From CAYYVJ01 sp964475115 (lineage in GTDB: Bacteria; Bacillota; Clostridia; Lachnospirales; Lachnospiraceae): a stretch of 28,149 nucleotides of DNA. The notes below the pieces were generated by a model. The model was not told the DNA's origin, did no database searches, and saw only the letters and a list, made by a program, of their open reading frames with translations. Location of the stretch: positions 1-28,149 of the forward strand of contig CAYYVJ010000016.1 in assembly GCA_964475115.1 (NCBI GenBank), given 5' to 3'. Made by a program: the position numbers and the translations under genes. Positions 23,629 through 28,149 of this stretch are shown piece after piece (within the stretch, counting starts at the first letter, position 1; every line of letters starts with the position of its first letter).

Positions 23629-25302
23629 ATGTCAAAGAAATATTCAATTGGTGTTGACTACGGTACCCAATCAGGACGAGCGGTACTAGTAGAAGTTGAT
23701 ACAGGGAAAATAATTGCACAAGCAGTAAAAGAATATACTCATGGGGTAATAGATGAATATTTACCTGGTGGGGAAATAAAGCTAGAGCCAGATTGGGCTC
23801 TAGAGCATCCGGCAGATTATATAGAAGTACTAGAAGTAACCATTCCAGCAGTTTTAGAAGAAGCAAAAGTATCAAACAAAGATATTGTTGGTTTAGCAAT
23901 TGATTTTACAGCGTGTACTATACTCCCTATTGACAAAGAAGGTTTACCTTTGTGTTTTAGGGAAGAATTAAAGAATGAACCTCATGCTTGGCTTAAACTC
24001 TGGAAACATCATGCTGCTCAAGAAGAGGCAAATAAACTGAATGAAATAGCAGCTAAGAGAGGAGAAAACTTTTTAGCTCGCTATGGAGGAAAGATTTCTT
24101 CTGAATGGATGATACCTAAAATTATGCAAATTCTAGATGAAGCACCTGAAATCTATGAGATGACAGATCGTTTTATGGAGGCAACAGATTGGGTAACTAT
24201 GATGATGACTGGTGAAGAAAAGAGAAACTCTTGTACAGCTGGTTATAAAGCTATTTGGAATAAAAAAGAAGGCTATCCATCAAAAGATTTTTTCAAGGCA
24301 CTGGACCCTCGACTTGAAAATGTAGTAGAAGAGAAATTAAGTACAGACATTTACTCTCTTGGAGAAAAAGCTGGAGAGTTAGTGAAGGGAATGGCAGATA
24401 AAATTGGCCTTTTACCAGGAACGGCGGTAGGTGTAGCTAATGTAGATGCCCATGTGTCTCTACCAGCAGTAGGAATTACAGAACCTGGTAAGATGCTTAT
24501 GATTATAGGAACATCTACCTGTGACATTTTACTTGGAACAGAAGAAAAGATTGTACCGGGTATGTGTGGAGTAGTAGAAGATGGAGTACTTCCTGGCTTC
24601 TTTGGGTATGAATCGGGTCAATCTTGTGTAGGTGATCATTTTGAATGGTTTGTAGACAACTGTGTTCCTCTTGAATATAAAAAGGCTGCAGAAGCAGAAG
24701 GAAAAAATATACATCAATATTTAACAGAAAAAGCAAGCAAGCTAAAGGTAGGAGAAAGTGGCCTAGTTGCTCTTGACTGGTGGAATGGAAATCGCTCCGT
24801 GCTAGTTGATGTGGATTTGACTGGAATGATGCTTGGCATGACTTTGGCTACCAAACCAGAAGAAATTTACAGAGCATTAATTGAAGCAACTGCCTATGGT
24901 AAAAAGATAATTATTGAAACCTTTGAAGAATCAGGGGTACCTGTAGATGAACTTTATGCTTGTGGCGGAATTTCTTGGAAGAACCCTATGATGATGCAAA
25001 TCTATGCTGATGTTACAGAAAAAGAAATCTATATTTCAGCTTCTGATCAAACACCTGCACTTGGAGCGGCTATGTTTGGTGCGGTGGCAGCAGGAAAAGA
25101 AAAAGGTGGATATGACTCTATCTTTGATGCAGCCAAGGTAATGGGAAAGGTAAAAGAAGAATATTACAAGCCAAATCCAGAAAACGTAGCAGTTTATAAA
25201 AAACTATATGCAGAGTACAAGATATTGCATGACTACTTTGGACGCGGTGAAAATGATGTAATGAAGCGTTTAAAGGCAATAAAGGCGGAGGCTAGAAAAT
25301 AA
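23629..25302 (+). CDS. araB: Ribulokinase (AraB-type FGGY kinase)
   Basis: This enzyme phosphorylates L-ribulose to L-ribulose 5-phosphate with ATP. It is a 557-residue FGGY-family sugar kinase. The N-terminal phosphate loop is YSIGVDYGTQSGRAVLVEV; the LAIDFTACTILP stretch and the GYESGQSCVGDHFEWFVDN region match AraB enzymes. The C-terminal ATP-binding domain shows YACGGISWKNPMMMQIYADV and TPALGAAMFGAVAAG. The ATG follows AGGAGG. Its stop codon overlaps the araD start by 1 nt (TAATG), which indicates coupling. The flanking araA and araD confirm the substrate. Confidence 0.97.
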   Translation: MSKKYSIGVDYGTQSGRAVLVEVDTGKIIAQAVKEYTHGVIDEYLPGGEIKLEPDWALEHPADYIEVLEVTIPAVLEEAKVSNKDIVGLAIDFTACTILPIDKEGLPLCFREELKNEPHAWLKLWKHHAAQEEANKLNEIAAKRGENFLARYGGKISSEWMIPKIMQILDEAPEIYEMTDRFMEATDWVTMMMTGEEKRNSCTAGYKAIWNKKEGYPSKDFFKALDPRLENVVEEKLSTDIYSLGEKAGELVKGMADKIGLLPGTAVGVANVDAHVSLPAVGITEPGKMLMIIGTSTCDILLGTEEKIVPGMCGVVEDGVLPGFFGYESGQSCVGDHFEWFVDNCVPLEYKKAAEAEGKNIHQYLTEKASKLKVGESGLVALDWWNGNRSVLVDVDLTGMMLGMTLATKPEEIYRALIEATAYGKKIIIETFEESGVPVDELYACGGISWKNPMMMQIYADVTEKEIYISASDQTPALGAAMFGAVAAGKEKGGYDSIFDAAKVMGKVKEEYYKPNPENVAVYKKLYAEYKILHDYFGRGENDVMKRLKAIKAEARK

Positions 25303-26003
25303 TGCTTGAGGAATTAAAAAAAGAAGTATATAAGGCAAATATGGAGCTTCAAGAAAAAGGTATGGTTATTTATACCTGGGGAAATGTAAGTGGTATAGAT
25401 AGAGAAAAAGACCTTGTAGTTATAAAACCAAGTGGTGTAAGTTATGAAGATATGAAAGAATCTGATATGGTTGTGGTAGATATGGATGGAAATGTAATAG
25501 AAGGTGATTATAAGCCTTCGTCCGATACGGCAACACATTTAGTTCTTTACAAAAACTATAAAGACATAGGTGGAGTGGTTCATACCCACTCTACTTGGGC
25601 AGTAACATTTGCACAAGCAGGCATTGCTATTCCAGCATTTGGAACAACTCATGCAGACTACTTTTTTGGAGACATTCCTTGCACTCGTGACTTGACTAAG
25701 AAAGAGATAGAGGATGCTTATGAACTTAATACTGGAAACGTAATAGTGGAAACCATAGGTCAAAAAAATCCAATGGAAGTTCCTGGAATTGTAGTAAAAA
25801 ATCATGGTCCATTTGCATGGGGTAAAACACCGTCAGGTGCAGTATATAATGGAGTCGTTTTAGATAAGGTGGCTGAAATGGCATATAAGACTATGACCTT
25901 AAATCCTCGTGTAGAAAAAGTACCACAGCATTTATTAGATAAACATTATTATAGAAAACATGGTGCAAATGCATACTATGGTCAGGGAAATGAGGACCAT
26001 TAA
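25302..26003 (+). CDS. araD: L-ribulose-5-phosphate 4-epimerase
   Basis: A class II aldolase-fold enzyme of 233 residues that makes D-xylulose 5-phosphate, which tkt can use. The zinc ligands are visible in the GVVHTHSTWAVTFAQ motif (two histidines) and in the NHGPFAWGKTP motif. The substrate-binding strand GNVSGIDRE and the SSDTATHL motif also match. The ATG overlaps the araB stop by 1 nt. A purine-rich stretch (GGCGGAGG) upstream provides the ribosome site. After its stop, 113 nt with a strong hairpin separate it from tal. Similar aldolases act on fuculose phosphate, but the araA-araB context makes the epimerase call secure. Confidence 0.96.
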   Translation: MLEELKKEVYKANMELQEKGMVIYTWGNVSGIDREKDLVVIKPSGVSYEDMKESDMVVVDMDGNVIEGDYKPSSDTATHLVLYKNYKDIGGVVHTHSTWAVTFAQAGIAIPAFGTTHADYFFGDIPCTRDLTKKEIEDAYELNTGNVIVETIGQKNPMEVPGIVVKNHGPFAWGKTPSGAVYNGVVLDKVAEMAYKTMTLNPRVEKVPQHLLDKHYYRKHGANAYYGQGNEDH

Positions 26004-26063
26004 TAGAATTACCTAAAAAAGTATTGCAAAATTATGAAAAACATATAAACTATTAAGAGAAAC

Positions 26064-26096
26064 ATGCTCTTCTAATAGAATCTATTAGAAGAGCAT
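26064..26096. promoter_or_regulatory. Perfect 15-bp hairpin between araD and tal
   Basis: ATGCTCTTCTAATAG (26064-26078) pairs perfectly with 26082-26096 around a 3-nt loop. No T-run follows on the plus strand, so it is a poor terminator. It ends just before the tal ribosome site AGGAGG at about 26103-26108. It may be an mRNA processing or stability element, or an attenuator that lowers expression of tal and tkt. Confidence 0.75.
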
Positions 26097-26116
26097 AAAA
26101 TAGAGGAGGATCTAGA

Positions 26117-26770
26117 ATGAAGTTTTTTATTGATACGGCAAATGTAGAAGATATTAAAAAAGCTAATGATATGGGTGTAATATGTGGTGTTACAACGAAT
26201 CCATCCTTAATTGCAAAAGAAGGCAGAGACTTTAACCAAGTAATTGCAGAAATTGCTTCAATCGTAGACGGACCTATTAGTGGTGAAGTAAAAGCCACTA
26301 CAGTAGATGCGCAAACAATGATAGAAGAAGGAAGAGAAATTGCAAAGATTCATCCTAATATGGTAGTAAAAATTCCTATGACAGTAGAAGGACTAAAGGC
26401 CACAAAAGTTCTTTCAAGTGAAGGAATTTCAGTAAATGTAACTTTAATATTTTCAGCAAACCAAGCACTGTTAGCAGCAAGAGCAGGAGCAGATTATGTT
26501 TCACCATTTCTTGGTCGACTAGATGATATTTCTATGCCGGGAATTGATTTGATTCGTACGATTTCTGAGATTTTTGATATTTATGGACTTTCTGCTGAAA
26601 TTATTGCTGCTAGTGTACGTAATCCAATTCATGTTACAGATTGTGCATTGGCTGGAGCTCATATTGCAACTGTTCCTTATGGAGTAATTGAGCAGATGAC
26701 AAAACATCCTTTGACAGATCAAGGAATTGATAAATTTCAAAAAGATTATATAGCAGTATTTGGAGAATAA
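26117..26770 (+). CDS. tal: Transaldolase (short TalC/MipB-like form)
   Basis: A Schiff-base aldolase of 217 residues, the short single-domain type. In this family it transfers dihydroxyacetone from sedoheptulose 7-phosphate to glyceraldehyde 3-phosphate, or acts as fructose-6-phosphate aldolase. The N-terminal MKFFIDTANVEDIKKA is typical. The catalytic lysine is K85 in VVKIPMTVEGLKA. N-terminal D6 and T26 are conserved positions in the TTNPSLIAKEG motif region. The closing GADYVSPFLGRLDDI is also standard. The ATG follows GAGGAGG. Pairing with tkt points to transaldolase activity. The exact split between transaldolase and FSA activity cannot be read from the sequence. Confidence 0.92.
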   Translation: MKFFIDTANVEDIKKANDMGVICGVTTNPSLIAKEGRDFNQVIAEIASIVDGPISGEVKATTVDAQTMIEEGREIAKIHPNMVVKIPMTVEGLKATKVLSSEGISVNVTLIFSANQALLAARAGADYVSPFLGRLDDISMPGIDLIRTISEIFDIYGLSAEIIAASVRNPIHVTDCALAGAHIATVPYGVIEQMTKHPLTDQGIDKFQKDYIAVFGE

Positions 26771-26788
26771 AAAAAGAGGAGAATTATT

Positions 26789-28149
26789 ATGAGCAAAGTT
26801 GATACAATGTCAGTAAATGCGATTCGTATTTTAACAGCGGATGCAGTACAAAAAGCAAATTCAGGTCATCCAGGATTGCCTCTAGGTAGTGCACCGATGG
26901 CATATGAATTATGGACAAGACATATGAAGCACAACCCTGCAAATCCAAACTGGGAGAATAGAGATCGTTTTATTTTATCTGGTGGACATGGTTCTATGTT
27001 ATTATATTCACTTTTACATTTATTTGGATATGGTGACTTGTCTATAGATGATTTAGCGCAGTTTAGACAACTTGATTCCCTTACCCCAGGACATCCAGAA
27101 TATGGACATACTGTAGGCGTAGAAGCGACTACAGGACCTCTTGGCGCGGGAATGGCAATGGGTGTTGGAATGGCAATGGCGGAAGCACATTTAGCTGCTA
27201 GATTCAACAAAGAAGGCTATCCTGTTGTAGACCATTACACTTATGTATTGGGCGGAGACGGTTGTATGATGGAAGGTATTTCCTCTGAAGCCTTTTCATT
27301 AGCAGGAACTTTAGCCCTTAATAAATTAATCGTATTTTATGATTCCAACCAGATTTCCATTGAAGGAAGTACAGATCTTGCATTTACAGAAAATGTAGAA
27401 AAACGTTTTGAAGCATATGGTTTCCAAACATTATTGGTTGAAGATGGAACTGACTTAGAAGCAATTGGAAAAGCCATCGAAGAAGCGAAAGCAGATAAGA
27501 CAAGACCTTCTTTAATTACTGTAAAAACAGAAATAGGATATGGGTCTCCTGCAAAACAAGGAAAAGCAAGTGCTCATGGGGAACCTCTTGGAGTTGATAA
27601 TGTAGTTGCTCTAAAAGAAAACCTTGGATGGCCTAGCCAGGAACCATTCTATGTACCTGAAGAAGTATATGCTCATTACAAATCCATTGCAAAAGAAAAT
27701 GCAAAATATGAAGAAGAATGGAATCAGTTATTTGCAGATTACTGTGCAAAGTATCCTGAAATGAAAGAACTTTGGGATAAATTCAAGGATAAAAATGCTG
27801 CTACAGGTCTTCTTGGAAATGAAGATTTTTGGGCATATGAAGAGAAAGCAGAAGCTACACGTAATCTTTCTGGAAAAGTGATTCAAAAGATTAAGGATAT
27901 TCTTCCAAATTTATTTGGTGGTTCAGCTGATCTTTCCCCTTCTACTAAGACATATATGAATGGAGAAGGAGCTTTTAATAAAGATAATTATGCAGGAAGA
28001 AACTTGCATTTTGGAGTTAGAGAATTAGCAATGACAGCTATTGGAAATGGTATTGCCCTACATGGCGGTTTAATGGCTTATGTATCTACATTCTTTGTAT
28101 TTAGTGATTATATGAAGCCAATGGCACGTTTATCTGCTCTTATGGGAGT
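26789..28149 (+). CDS. tkt: Transketolase, 5' part (runs off the window)
   Basis: A thiamine diphosphate-dependent enzyme moving two-carbon units between sugar phosphates. The first 453 residues are present with no stop codon; the full family length is about 660. The start MSKVDTMSVNAIRILTADAV and the cofactor motif GDGCMMEGISSEAFSLAGTLALNKLIVFYDSN (read as overlapping pieces) match. The TPGHPEYGHTVGVEATTGPLG stretch, the SGGHGSMLLY stretch and the donor-side HGEPLG are also present, and the Pyr-domain start FGGSADLSPSTKT with FGVREL follows. The ATG is preceded by AAGAGGAG. It begins 18 nt after tal, so the pair are co-expressed. Confidence 0.97.
   Translation, partial: MSKVDTMSVNAIRILTADAVQKANSGHPGLPLGSAPMAYELWTRHMKHNPANPNWENRDRFILSGGHGSMLLYSLLHLFGYGDLSIDDLAQFRQLDSLTPGHPEYGHTVGVEATTGPLGAGMAMGVGMAMAEAHLAARFNKEGYPVVDHYTYVLGGDGCMMEGISSEAFSLAGTLALNKLIVFYDSNQISIEGSTDLAFTENVEKRFEAYGFQTLLVEDGTDLEAIGKAIEEAKADKTRPSLITVKTEIGYGSPAKQGKASAHGEPLGVDNVVALKENLGWPSQEPFYVPEEVYAHYKSIAKENAKYEEEWNQLFADYCAKYPEMKELWDKFKDKNAATGLLGNEDFWAYEEKAEATRNLSGKVIQKIKDILPNLFGGSADLSPSTKTYMNGEGAFNKDNYAGRNLHFGVRELAMTAIGNGIALHGGLMAYVSTFFVFSDYMKPMARLSALMG

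Noticed and set aside
26024..26049. Separate promoter before tal (TTGCAA with TATAAA)
   Set aside because: The spacer is only 14 bp, too short for a normal sigma-A promoter.

Overview
The window is AT-rich with strong Shine-Dalgarno sites, frequent GTG/TTG starts, short intergenic gaps and monoderm-type gene content. The Tad/Flp proteins resemble those of Clostridia, especially Lachnospiraceae-like bacteria. No rRNA, tRNA, CRISPR array, transposase or phage gene was seen. The window opens after a strong terminator and ends inside a transketolase gene.

Region 1 (about 97-10647) is one long unit for a Tad-type (type IVb) pilus or secretion apparatus. In order it holds a prepilin peptidase, a TadZ-like protein, the TadA ATPase, TadB, TadC, a 57-residue Flp pilin, a 688-residue DUF5702-like protein, a TadE-like pseudopilin, a second prepilin peptidase, a second TadE-like pseudopilin and a DUF6382-FHA membrane protein. 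No secretin or outer-membrane gene is present, as expected for a one-membrane cell. Unusual points are an Ig-like extracytoplasmic insert in TadC, a tandem Cys-pair domain on the first TadE protein, a shared prepilin-like cleavage signature on four proteins, and a 25-bp inverted repeat around the start of the first tadE gene. That repeat encloses 27 codons that stay open in either orientation.

Region 2 (10671-14781) holds a rhomboid protease and a flavodoxin/SCP2-like protein in a two-gene unit with its own promoter. A convergent soluble histidine kinase follows, then a HIT protein paired with a small ECF-like sigma factor. Two bidirectional terminators bound these units.

Region 3 (14755-19885) carries murG (minus strand), a gene-poor stretch of about 400 bp with GC-rich direct repeats and nested hairpins, mtnN (pfs), an unknown membrane protein, pgi, and a vitamin-type ECF S component with a palindromic operator at its promoter.

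Region 4 (19892-28149) has a D-2-hydroxyacid dehydrogenase on the minus strand, divergent from araR-araA-araB-araD-tal-tkt. The second unit takes L-arabinose to D-xylulose 5-phosphate and then through the non-oxidative pentose phosphate steps. An AraR-type operator overlaps the araR promoter region, so the repressor probably controls its own operon. A strong hairpin separates araD from tal.
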